Assembly: GCA_043746635.1 (NCBI GenBank) | Contig: JAYTQQ010000018.1 | Location: 1-26,015, forward strand | Length of the DNA: 26,015 nucleotides | Reading direction: 5' to 3' | Origin: JAYTQQ01 sp043746635 | Lineage (GTDB): Bacteria > Bdellovibrionota > Bdellovibrionia > Bdellovibrionales > JAMPXM01 | Shown: positions 16,001 to 22,901 of the stretch, piece after piece | How positions within the stretch are numbered: the stretch's first letter is position 1 | Layout of the letters: every line of letters begins with the position of its first letter | Notes under the pieces: model-generated | The model's database searches: none | What the model was told of the DNA's origin: nothing | What the model saw: only the letters and a program-made list of their open reading frames with translations | Translations under genes and position numbers: made by a program

Positions 16001-16689
16001 AGTTCGAGATCCTCGACTTCGTTTTTAACCGTGCGGTAGCGTTCGGCTTTTTGGGCCTGGCGCTGAAGAGAATCGATTTGTTTTTTAAGTTCCGCAACGA
16101 TGTCGTGCAAACGAAGCAAGTTTTGTTCGGTCGAGATCAATTTACGTTGGGATTCACGCTTACGAACCTTGAATTTAGTAATGCCGGCAGCTTCTTCGAT
16201 CAGAACCCGACGCTCTTCGGGCTTCGCCGTGATGATTCGACCGATGGCTCCCTGTTCAATGATGCTGAATCCTTTCGAACCAGCTCCCGTATCCATAAAA
16301 ATTTCTTGAACGTCTTTGAGACGAGCCGTCTCTTTATTAATGAGGTATTCGGATTCTCCACCGCGGTGGAGGCGACGGGTGATCATGATTTCAGAATTCT
16401 TCATATACTGAACCGGAAATGGTCCGCCGTCATTTTCAAGCGTCAAAGAAACTTCGGCCATGCCCATGGGAGCGTAGCCTTCGGCACCTGCAAAGATAAC
16501 GTCTTCCATGCTTTGGCCGCGCAAATGTTTTGCGCTCATTTCGCCCATGACCCATACGAGGGCATCGACGATATTTGATTTACCGCATCCGTTCGGACCA
16601 ACGACGCCCGTAATGCCTGCATCGAATTGAATGACCGTGCGATCTTTGAAAGATTTAAAACCAACGATTTCGAGTTTTTTAATTCTCAA
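13099..16689 (-). CDS. smc: Chromosome segregation protein SMC
   Basis: SMC dimers with ScpAB fold and separate the chromosome. The 1196-residue length is normal. The N-terminal head starts with the canonical MRIKKLEIVGFKSF and Walker A GPNGCGKSN (31-39). Two long coiled coils flank a hinge at roughly residues 500-650. The C-terminal head has the ABC signature LLSGGEKALTAVSL (from about 1098) and Walker B YCLLDEVDAPLDDANV (about 1123-1138), followed by the His-loop segment IIVVTHNK. The start is a TTG at 16689, preceded by GAGGGG at 8 nt, so it is well placed despite the rare codon. It lies 54 nt after ppdK and 12 nt before ftsY. Confidence 0.98.
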   Translation of the reverse strand: MRIKKLEIVGFKSFKDRTVIQFDAGITGVVGPNGCGKSNIVDALVWVMGEMSAKHLRGQSMEDVIFAGAEGYAPMGMAEVSLTLENDGGPFPVQYMKNSEIMITRRLHRGGESEYLINKETARLKDVQEIFMDTGAGSKGFSIIEQGAIGRIITAKPEERRVLIEEAAGITKFKVRKRESQRKLISTEQNLLRLHDIVAELKKQIDSLQRQAQKAERYRTVKNEVEDLELWVSSKHYLDFNLKIKDFEAKLIEAEASEAQAVTELSTLEADLESKRSETLEAESLVADLQNQQFEHRQQSQKQESKIQELKFEIEQARRNKEMTGSLLQENVTRQELLKTDLDRISETLVLIKGQVETLRADYLIKRETFETAQMRGLEVDEELTTQRRELMTVSQGEAHISARMSAAQEGLEVYDERTTDARAVQQELLEKKTEFETRRTKVFGSLEKERQMQLDLAQDADSILVNKQALQKQIAEKRGETDEFKDSLNSVASRLYGLENLALNFEGFQEGVKQIMFWQKEKLESLPAGQRENAQDFRPMAEVVEVPGEYELAMEAALGPRLQMLLSNKSDTAMNAVNFLKEKKAGRSSFMSSDFSGQVVEHTSEAPPKKLLKDVVRAHENFKPMVERLLDRVAIVDSLQEAIETRQQFPAWTFVTTEGDLLSPDGVLTGGTSESADSGVLKRGREIKELTQKKDEWSGKLALAQASLKKAEERFETMTFDYENAQKLRIEKEILLAEIKKDLERAEQELTNVNTAIIRQEKDVMQLDSQMQAKQAELVDLEGRLATLKDRREALEESTQELDVEHLSLQNTLGPMQIQVTDMQVKLATQTQECEGLEKQQNILLKSLAEVENLLGRMTEESSRSTESMSFHQVELEEKKIEFENRVREIEELEGRLSAAKNHFEQVSHLSRSFEKSLSSIQHAKNSLQNEVSTMKLSLEQNRMKENYLCDQIRERYVLELSQAAERYADREGDLEQAEKQIHELKEKLSRMGDVNLSAIQEYDDVAKRYEFLSKQESDLIEAKELLKKVIDKINRICSKRFKETFEQVNERFTKVFPVLFGGGEARLILIEDVEKGEMGIDIEAKPPGKKLQNVSLLSGGEKALTAVSLIFSIFLVKPSPYCLLDEVDAPLDDANVSRFNDLVREMSKRSQIIVVTHNKYTMEVAKKLFGVTMEEKGISKMVSVNLDQAQVVVS

Positions 16690-16743
16690 TTGAGATTCCC
16701 CTCATCCTAAAGTTCAGTGCCAAGTCCAGAGCCCAGCTCAATC

Positions 16744-19425
16744 TTAGCGTGTTTTCTTCTGCCCCAAATTTTGAACAATTGCCGCTTGTGCAGCAGCCAA
16801 TCTCGCAATTGGAACACGGTAAGGACTGCAACTCACGTAATCGAGACCGGCGCTTTGAAAGAAATGAATACTCTCAGGATCACCGCCATGCTCGCCGCAG
16901 ACACCGATTTTCAAGTCTTGTCGAGTCTTACGCCCGAGGTCAACACCCAATTTCACCAATTTTCCGACGCCGGTTTGGTCGATGGTGACGAACGGATCGT
17001 GCGCAAAGATGCCCTCTTCCACGTAAGTACCTAGAAATCTTCCGGCATCGTCTCGAGAAAGGCCCAAAGTCGTTTGCGTCAAATCATTCGTACCGAAGCT
17101 AAAGAAATCAGCAGCGCCTGCGATCTCATCCGCGCACAGAGCCGCTCTCGGGAGTTCGATCATCGTGCCAACCGAATACGCAAACTTCGTATTGCTTTCT
17201 TTTTGTACTTTTTCGACTTCTTCAACCGTCAATTTACGCAAAATATCGAGCTCACGACGAGTCGCAATCAGCGGAATCATAATTTCTGGAGTCAGCAGCT
17301 GCCCCTCCTTGATAAGATCAACGGCCGCGAGCGCAATCGCACGCACTTGCATGCGGTAAATTTCAGGAAAAGTAATCGCTAAGCGGCATCCACGGTGACC
17401 CAACATCGGATTAAACTCGTGGAGTGATTTTATCTTGAGGCGTAGCTTATCGAAATCAACTTCGAGTCTTATGCTCAGTTCTTTTATCTCGGGATCAGTC
17501 TGCGGAACAAATTCGTGAAGTGGAGGATCCAGCAACCGAATCGTCACCGGAAATCCCTTCATCGTTTTGAAGAGCTGATAGAAATCAGATTTCTGCATCG
17601 GTAAAAGTTTATCGAGTGCACGTTCACGCTCAAATTTATTCTCGGCGATAATCATTTCTCTCACTGAATCGATACGGTCGGCTCCAAAAAACATATGTTC
17701 AGTACGGCAAAGGCCAATTCCTTCGGCGCCGAATTTTTTTGAAGTCGTTGCATCTTTTGGAGTGTCGGCGTTGGCGCGCACTTTCATCGTACGAAATTCA
17801 TCGGCGAGAATCATGAGTCGGTCGAAATCTCCGCCGAGTTGTGGCTCGAGAGTTTTCACTTCACCCAAAAAGACTTCACCGGTTGAACCGTCAAGTGTAA
17901 TGAAATCGCCTTTTTTAAGGAGGTAACCGTTTGCGCGCATTTCTTCTTTGTTGTAATCGACTTGCACGTCACCACATCCGGCAACGCAACATTTTCCCAT
18001 GCCGCGGGCAACGACCGCCGCGTGCGAAGTCATTCCGCCGCGGGTGGTGAGAATACCTTGGGCCGCAACCATTCCGAGAATATCTTCTGGAGAAGTTTCG
18101 ATACGAACGAGAATGGTTTTTTTACCGCGCTCTTTCCACTGAACGGCGTCTTCAGATGTAAATACAATCGCGCCATAAGCTCCGCCGGGCGAAGCCGGTA
18201 ATGCTTTCGCAAGCTTCGTCCGTTTCGCTTTTGGATCAAGTGTTGGATGCAAAAGTTGATCGAGACTTTTCGCTTCGACTCTCATCACGGCTTCTTCTTT
18301 GCTGATAAGTTTTTCGTCGAGCATATCGCACGCAATCTTAAGTGCGGCGGCGGCGGTTCGCTTACCCGTGCGAGTCTGCAGCATCCAAAGACGACCTTGT
18401 TCGATCGTGAATTCCATATCTTGCATATCGCGGTAGTGTTTTTCGAGTTTCAGGTAGGTGTCGACGAGTTCTTCGTAGATCTTCGGCATTTTTTCTTCGA
18501 GAGATGCGAAGCCACTTCCGACGGCCCCTTCCCTCGAAATCGGTTGTGGAGTGCGAATGCCCGCGACGACGTCTTCGCCTTGGGCGTTGATCAGGTACTC
18601 ACCATAAAATTTATTTTCGCCCGTCGAAGGATTACGTGTGAACGCAACGCCCGTTGCAGAATCGTCGCCCATATTTCCGAAGACCATCGACTGAACGTTG
18701 ACGGCGGTTCCCCACGAACTTGGAATATCATGCATTTGTCGGTAAATGATCGCGCGGTGGGTATTCCAAGATTGAAATACGGCAGAGACCGCTCCCCACA
18801 ATTGCTCGATCGGATCATTTGGAAATTTACGACCCGTACTTTCTAAGATCGCTTTTTTGTATTTCGCAACGAGAAACTTCAGATCTTCTGTTTTAAGATC
18901 GGTGTCGTTTTGATATTTTTTGTCGCTCTTGAGATCTTCCATCATGACGTTGAGAAGAGAATGATTCATGCCCAAGACAACGTCTGAGTACATCTGTACA
19001 AAACGTCGGTAAGAATCCCAAGCGAATCTTGCATTGCCAGAATTCGTCGCGAGTCCTTCGACGGTATCGTCGTTGAGCCCGAGATTCAAAATTGTGTCCA
19101 TCATGCCGGGCATCGATGCCCTTGCTCCCGATCGTACACTCACGAGCAGAGGATTTGTTTTATCTCCAAATTTTTTACCAATAATTTTTTCAACTTTTGC
19201 GAGGGCCGTGAGCGAATCATCTTTCACCACTTGAGGTAATTTTTCACCGGCATCATAAAATGCTTGGCAGACACTGGTCGCAATCGTAAATCCCGGCGGA
19301 ACCGAAATCCCGAGAGAAGTCATCTCTGCTAGGTTAGCACCTTTTCCGCCTAAAACGTCTTTCATCTTGGCGCTGCCCTCGGTTTGTCCGCTTGCGAAGA
19401 AGTAAACCACTTTTTCTGATGTCAT
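16744..19425 (-). CDS. ppdK: Pyruvate, phosphate dikinase
   Basis: PpdK interconverts pyruvate, ATP and phosphate with PEP, AMP and pyrophosphate in the cytoplasm. Visible features over 893 residues are the N-terminal nucleotide-grasp domain (GGKGANLAEM near residue 26, SVRSGARASMPGMMDTI near 96-112), the swivelling phosphohistidine domain with TRGGMTSHAAVVARGMGK (His468), and the C-terminal TIM barrel with GFPVTIRLLDPPLHEF, FFSFGTNDLTQTTLGLSRDD and GVCGEHGGDP. The longest frame begins with GTG at 19446; I prefer the ATG at 19425 because AAAGG lies 6 nt upstream and the protein then begins MTSEKVVYFF as usual. It follows glyS by 36 nt. With GpmA it supports gluconeogenic or PPi-linked glycolytic flux, direction not determined. 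Confidence 0.97.
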   Translation of the reverse strand: MTSEKVVYFFASGQTEGSAKMKDVLGGKGANLAEMTSLGISVPPGFTIATSVCQAFYDAGEKLPQVVKDDSLTALAKVEKIIGKKFGDKTNPLLVSVRSGARASMPGMMDTILNLGLNDDTVEGLATNSGNARFAWDSYRRFVQMYSDVVLGMNHSLLNVMMEDLKSDKKYQNDTDLKTEDLKFLVAKYKKAILESTGRKFPNDPIEQLWGAVSAVFQSWNTHRAIIYRQMHDIPSSWGTAVNVQSMVFGNMGDDSATGVAFTRNPSTGENKFYGEYLINAQGEDVVAGIRTPQPISREGAVGSGFASLEEKMPKIYEELVDTYLKLEKHYRDMQDMEFTIEQGRLWMLQTRTGKRTAAAALKIACDMLDEKLISKEEAVMRVEAKSLDQLLHPTLDPKAKRTKLAKALPASPGGAYGAIVFTSEDAVQWKERGKKTILVRIETSPEDILGMVAAQGILTTRGGMTSHAAVVARGMGKCCVAGCGDVQVDYNKEEMRANGYLLKKGDFITLDGSTGEVFLGEVKTLEPQLGGDFDRLMILADEFRTMKVRANADTPKDATTSKKFGAEGIGLCRTEHMFFGADRIDSVREMIIAENKFERERALDKLLPMQKSDFYQLFKTMKGFPVTIRLLDPPLHEFVPQTDPEIKELSIRLEVDFDKLRLKIKSLHEFNPMLGHRGCRLAITFPEIYRMQVRAIALAAVDLIKEGQLLTPEIMIPLIATRRELDILRKLTVEEVEKVQKESNTKFAYSVGTMIELPRAALCADEIAGAADFFSFGTNDLTQTTLGLSRDDAGRFLGTYVEEGIFAHDPFVTIDQTGVGKLVKLGVDLGRKTRQDLKIGVCGEHGGDPESIHFFQSAGLDYVSCSPYRVPIARLAAAQAAIVQNLGQKKTR

Positions 19426-19461
19426 ACTTTGCCTTTCGAGGTCCACATTTAAAAAACCATT

Positions 19462-20883
19462 CTAGAAGCCGATCGAACGTTCTTTCATTTTCGCGCGGAT
19501 ATAAGTTTCAACTTGATCGAGAGCAATACGTTCTTGTTTCATCGAGTCGCGTTCACGAATTGTTACTTTCTGATCGCTGTTCGAATCAAAATCGTATGTG
19601 ATGCAATACGGAGTTCCGATCTCATCTTGCCGACGATATCTTTTTCCGATACTTGCGGTGTCGTCGTACTGAACGGCGAATTCGTGAGCGAGGGCATCTC
19701 TCAATTTCATCGCGGGCGCTGTGAGTTCAGCCTTTTTCGAGAGAGGCAAGATCGCCGCTTTAATTGGAGCGATCTCGGGATGAAAGCCTAAGACGATCCT
19801 GGTGTCGGCTCTTTTGGTTTCTTCGTCGTAAGAATTTTCTTCACGGTAAGCATCGCAAAGAGTCGCTAAAATTAAGCGGTCGCAGCCGACGGCTGTCTCG
19901 ATCACGAACGGCAAATATTTTTCTTTGGCCGCTTCGTCGAAATATTCTAATTTTTTACCAGAGAATTTCTGATGCTGACTCAAATCGAAATCCGACCGAT
20001 TGTGAATTCCTTCAAGCTCCTGCCAACCAAACGGAAACTCATACTGCACATCAAACGCAGCTTTCGCGTAGTGGGCGAGCTCGTCAGGGCCGTGCGCTTT
20101 GAATCTTAATTTCGATGACGTGAGACCGAGTCTTAGATAAAAATCCCATCTGATTTTTTTCCATTTCTCGAAATGCGCTTCGTCGGTGCCGGGTTTAACG
20201 AAGTATTGCATTTCCATTTGTTCGAATTCACGAGTTCTGAAAGTAAAGTTACCCGGAGTGATTTCGTTACGAAAAGATTTTCCGATTTGAGCAATCCCAA
20301 ACGGAACTTTCTTACGAGACGTTGTCTGAACATTTTCGAAATTAACGAAAATACCTTGAGCCGTTTCGGGTCTCAAGTAAACAACCGCGCTCGCGTCTTC
20401 AACCGGCCCCATGAAAGTTTTAAACATCAGATTAAAATTGCGAGGCTCCGTGAGGAAGGCACCTTTGCACTGAGGTTTCTCTTTGCACGAAGCTTCGAGC
20501 GCTTGTGGCAATTGATCGGCTCTGAATCTCTGTTTACATTTTTTGCAGTCAACGAGCGGATCGCTAAATCCGTCAATGTGTCCAGAGGCTTTCCAAACCA
20601 TGGGCGCCATTAAAATCGCGGCGTCGAGACCGACAACGTCGTCTCGCCTGGTCATGGCATTCCACCAGGCTTGTTTGATGTTCATTTTAAGATTTGAGCC
20701 AAGCGGACCGTAATCCCAGCAAGAGCCGAGTCCGCCGTAAATTTCGCTGCTTGGATAAACAAAGCCGCGACGTTTGCAAAGTGAAACCATCGTCGCGAGA
20801 TCGGTAAGAGGTTTGTGACCGGTCGCTGGTGGAGTCGCTGGAGTAGGTGGAGCGCTTGAGGTGCTTGATTCTGCGTTCGACAT
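19462..20883 (-). CDS. glyS: Glycyl-tRNA synthetase, single-chain (alpha2) type
   Basis: This class II enzyme attaches glycine to tRNA(Gly). The 473-residue single-chain form differs from the alpha2beta2 enzyme of many Gram-negatives. Counting from the ATG at 20883, motifs are RRGFVYPSSEIYGGLGSCWDYGPLG (from about 38), a four-cysteine insert (Cys113, Cys116, Cys133, Cys139), RPETAQG (171-177), motif 2 GKSFRNEITP (201-210) with TFRTREFEQME, and an anticodon-binding C-terminus with LPLSKKAELT and GKRYRRQDEIGTPYCIT. The residues before about 25 are Ser/Pro/Thr-rich and probably disordered. The longest frame starts at 20949; AAAGGA 8 nt before the ATG at 20883 fixes the start. It heads the glyS-ppdK-smc-ftsY run. 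Confidence 0.95.
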   Translation of the reverse strand: MSNAESSTSSAPPTPATPPATGHKPLTDLATMVSLCKRRGFVYPSSEIYGGLGSCWDYGPLGSNLKMNIKQAWWNAMTRRDDVVGLDAAILMAPMVWKASGHIDGFSDPLVDCKKCKQRFRADQLPQALEASCKEKPQCKGAFLTEPRNFNLMFKTFMGPVEDASAVVYLRPETAQGIFVNFENVQTTSRKKVPFGIAQIGKSFRNEITPGNFTFRTREFEQMEMQYFVKPGTDEAHFEKWKKIRWDFYLRLGLTSSKLRFKAHGPDELAHYAKAAFDVQYEFPFGWQELEGIHNRSDFDLSQHQKFSGKKLEYFDEAAKEKYLPFVIETAVGCDRLILATLCDAYREENSYDEETKRADTRIVLGFHPEIAPIKAAILPLSKKAELTAPAMKLRDALAHEFAVQYDDTASIGKRYRRQDEIGTPYCITYDFDSNSDQKVTIRERDSMKQERIALDQVETYIRAKMKERSIGF

Positions 20884-21010
20884 GGATGATTTCCTTTGGA
20901 TTAGAAAAGACCAGCCTTTTGGGTAGCATTTGCGGCTTTCTTTAGTCAAGAAATCAGGACTTGTCCAAGCGCATTGCAGGCCTGAAAATCATTGGGAGAG
21001 TGAGGGTTTC

Positions 21011-21406
21011 ATGGTGAGTTGTGTGGTTCGAAATTTAGCAGTGATCATAGTGCTTCTTTTCAGCGCAAATGCTTTGCTCGAGGCAAAGCCCGAAGCCGAC
21101 GCCGACATGAAGATTCGTGACCAGATGGTTCAGATCAGTCGCGAGCTCGGAGTGACCTGCACTTACTGCCATAATTCTGAAAATTTCAAGGATTCGAAGA
21201 ATAAAAATTTCGGGATTGCTCTTAAGCATATGAAGATCACTCAGCTTTTGAATTCAGACCAGGGGTTTAAGGGTAAACCCGCCGTCACTTGTTATGTTTG
21301 TCACCAAGGCGAAGCGAAGTTTGATTACGATGCGGGACACGTCGGGGCTTCGGTGCTGGGTGAGCCTTCAACTTCGGCGGGTTCGAGTTCGGGTTCGAAG
21401 AAATAA
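21011..21406 (+). CDS. Dihaem c-type cytochrome, reaction-centre cytochrome-like
   Basis: The 131-residue protein has a signal peptide (about 1-25: short charged start, LAVIIVLLFSANALLEA) and two haem-attachment motifs, CTYCH (50-54) and CYVCH (94-98), so it should be matured in the periplasm and carry electrons. The spacing and surroundings (MVQISRELGVTCTYCHN, KHMKITQLLN with Met73 a possible axial ligand, TCYVCHQGE) resemble repeats of the photosynthetic reaction-centre cytochrome c subunit family, which also occurs in non-photosynthetic bacteria. The C-terminus is Ser/Gly-rich. The start is the ATG at 21011, preceded by GAGGG; a longer frame from 20930 lacks a ribosome site and a good leader peptide. 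It is alone on the plus strand, divergent from glyS. Confidence 0.88.
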   Translation: MVSCVVRNLAVIIVLLFSANALLEAKPEADADMKIRDQMVQISRELGVTCTYCHNSENFKDSKNKNFGIALKHMKITQLLNSDQGFKGKPAVTCYVCHQGEAKFDYDAGHVGASVLGEPSTSAGSSSGSKK

Positions 21407-21625
21407 GCGCGATTGAGGTCGTTAGGAACTTGAAGGCCTTGGCTGCAACCGCATGGAGACTTTGATATCCTTAGCGGCGCATCGAAAAAGGTTTGCGTAA
21501 GAAGCAGAAACTAACGCAAGGCGCTCGTTGCGAAATCGGACCATTATACGAGAGATGGGCTCATTGGACCAACCGACGACCAAAAGATAACCACCTGAGC
21601 CACAATTAAATTATTTTTTGTTTAA

Positions 21626-22063
21626 TCAAGAATCAAACTGCCGCTGCACCCGAATCGCTTCGAGAGCCGCGAGCATAAAACTTTTGCTCTCTTCGTCCAT
21701 TCCGCGCGTGAGCTTTTCGAAAGCGAGAAACGACTTTTCAAAATTACTTCCTGCGGGAACTCCCAGAACTTCGTATGCATCCCAAGTATGACCATTATAG
21801 TTAAACATGACGTTGAGGGCCCTCGGACCCGCCGACGAAGCCGACGCCCCCGCAGCCCCCGATGCTGCTACTGGCTTTTTAAAACGCGAATCATCATCGT
21901 CAATCACGATCCGCTTGACGACGATGTGCTTTTTTGGGGGTTCGCGCAAACGCATTAATTTTTGGCGTGTTGATGCACGCATCCGCATAAAGCTCAAGAA
22001 TAGGAGGATGACAACGATCGCGTTGAGCGCTATAAAATGTCGCGATACAAAGTCCATATTCAT
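21626..22063 (-). CDS. Membrane protein with degenerate J-like C-terminal domain
   Basis: The 145-residue protein has one N-terminal membrane helix (about 9-27, FIALNAIVVILLFLSFM), a basic stretch, an acidic patch DDDDS (55-59), an Ala/Ser/Gly-rich linker (about 64-80) and a C-terminal domain (about 93-141). This last part, WDAYEVLGVPAGSNFEKSFLAFEKL followed by ALEAIRVQR, resembles helices I and II of a DnaJ domain, but no HPD triad is present, so it should not stimulate DnaK in the classical way. Possible role: membrane-tethered protein interaction module; unproven. Starts at 22063 and 22057 are both possible and neither has a ribosome site. The mrp gene begins 47 bp away in the opposite direction. 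Convergent with the cytochrome gene. Confidence 0.65.
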   Translation of the reverse strand: MNMDFVSRHFIALNAIVVILLFLSFMRMRASTRQKLMRLREPPKKHIVVKRIVIDDDDSRFKKPVAASGAAGASASSAGPRALNVMFNYNGHTWDAYEVLGVPAGSNFEKSFLAFEKLTRGMDEESKSFMLAALEAIRVQRQFDS

Positions 22064-22109
22064 ATTATTTTGTTTTCAGACCTGCTTTGCAAGAAATGAG
22101 ATAGCCAAA

Positions 22110-22901
22110 ATGCAAAATCCTTTCGATCAACAAAAAGCCATCCCCGGAATTAAAAAAATCATAGCCATTAGTTCAGGTAAGGGCGGTGTCGGAAAGAGCA
22201 CCATCTCTGCAAATCTTGCGGCCGCAATGGCCAAACTAGGTAAAAAAGTCGGGCTCCTTGACTGTGACATTTATGGACCAAGTATTCCACGGATGTACGG
22301 CGTCCTAAATCAAAAACCTGAGGTAGGCGCAGATCAAAAAATATTTCCGATCAAGCGTCACGACGTGAGCCTAATGAGTATTGGTTTGCTCGTCGATGAC
22401 GATCTCGCCGTTGTTTGGCGTGGCCCTATGCTTTTCAAAGCCGTTGAGCAATTTTTATTCGGAGTCGCCTGGGGCGAACTCGACTACCTTCTCATCGATC
22501 TTCCACCTGGGACCGGTGACGTTCAACTTTCGGTTGCACAAAAAGTTCCGCTCGTGGGAGCCATCGCTATTTCAACTCCGCAAGATGTTGCGCTCAGTGA
22601 CGTAAAAAAAGCCATCGACATGTGGGCGCGCGTTCAAGTTCCTATACTTGGATTGGTCGAAAATATGTCTTACATGATGGTGAAAGATTCAAACGGCACC
22701 GAAACACGGCATCAACTTTTTCCGAAGGGATCTCTCGATCAATTTCTCGCCGAAAAAGGAATTCCGAAAATTGCCGAACTTCCGTTTTACCAAAACGTAG
22801 CGAAGGCTGCCGAAATGGGAATTCCGGTCGTGGCTTCGAGTGATTCTACACCCGAAGCAAAAAGCTTTTTGGAATTAGCGAAGAAAGTTCTCGAGCTCTA
22901 G
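22110..22901 (+). CDS. Mrp/ApbC/NBP35-type P-loop ATPase (short form)
   Basis: Mrp-type ATPases carry Fe-S clusters to target proteins. The 263-residue protein has the deviant Walker A SSGKGGVGKST (21-31), LLDCDIYGPSIPRMYG (49-64), the WRGPMLFKAVEQF segment (103-115), Walker B YLLIDLPPGTGDVQL (126-140) and STPQDVALSDVKKA (155-168). The N-terminal DUF59/MIP18 domain of many Mrp proteins is absent. The usual CxxC after GLVENMSY is also absent: the sequence there is MMVKDSNGTETRHQLF, and Cys52 is the only cysteine in the protein. Fe-S carrier function is therefore doubtful. The ATG at 22110 follows a weak GAGATAG; an upstream extension to 21807 is antisense to the neighbouring gene and rejected. 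Its stop shares CTAG with the convergent lytic transglycosylase gene. Confidence 0.9.
   Translation: MQNPFDQQKAIPGIKKIIAISSGKGGVGKSTISANLAAAMAKLGKKVGLLDCDIYGPSIPRMYGVLNQKPEVGADQKIFPIKRHDVSLMSIGLLVDDDLAVVWRGPMLFKAVEQFLFGVAWGELDYLLIDLPPGTGDVQLSVAQKVPLVGAIAISTPQDVALSDVKKAIDMWARVQVPILGLVENMSYMMVKDSNGTETRHQLFPKGSLDQFLAEKGIPKIAELPFYQNVAKAAEMGIPVVASSDSTPEAKSFLELAKKVLEL

Noticed and set aside
18247..18846. Plus-strand open frame of 199 codons
   Set aside because: It is antisense to pyruvate phosphate dikinase, with no ribosome site or recognisable domain.
21407..21625. Possible small RNA between the cytochrome and the J-like gene
   Set aside because: Only a 6-bp stem with a 15-nt loop (21493-21519) was seen. 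There is no T-run and no match to tmRNA, SRP RNA or RNase P sequence features that I could recognise.
21807..22109. Upstream extension of the mrp reading frame
   Set aside because: It is antisense to the 145-residue membrane protein, has no Mrp-like sequence, and includes no DUF59 domain. The Mrp protein begins naturally at 22110.
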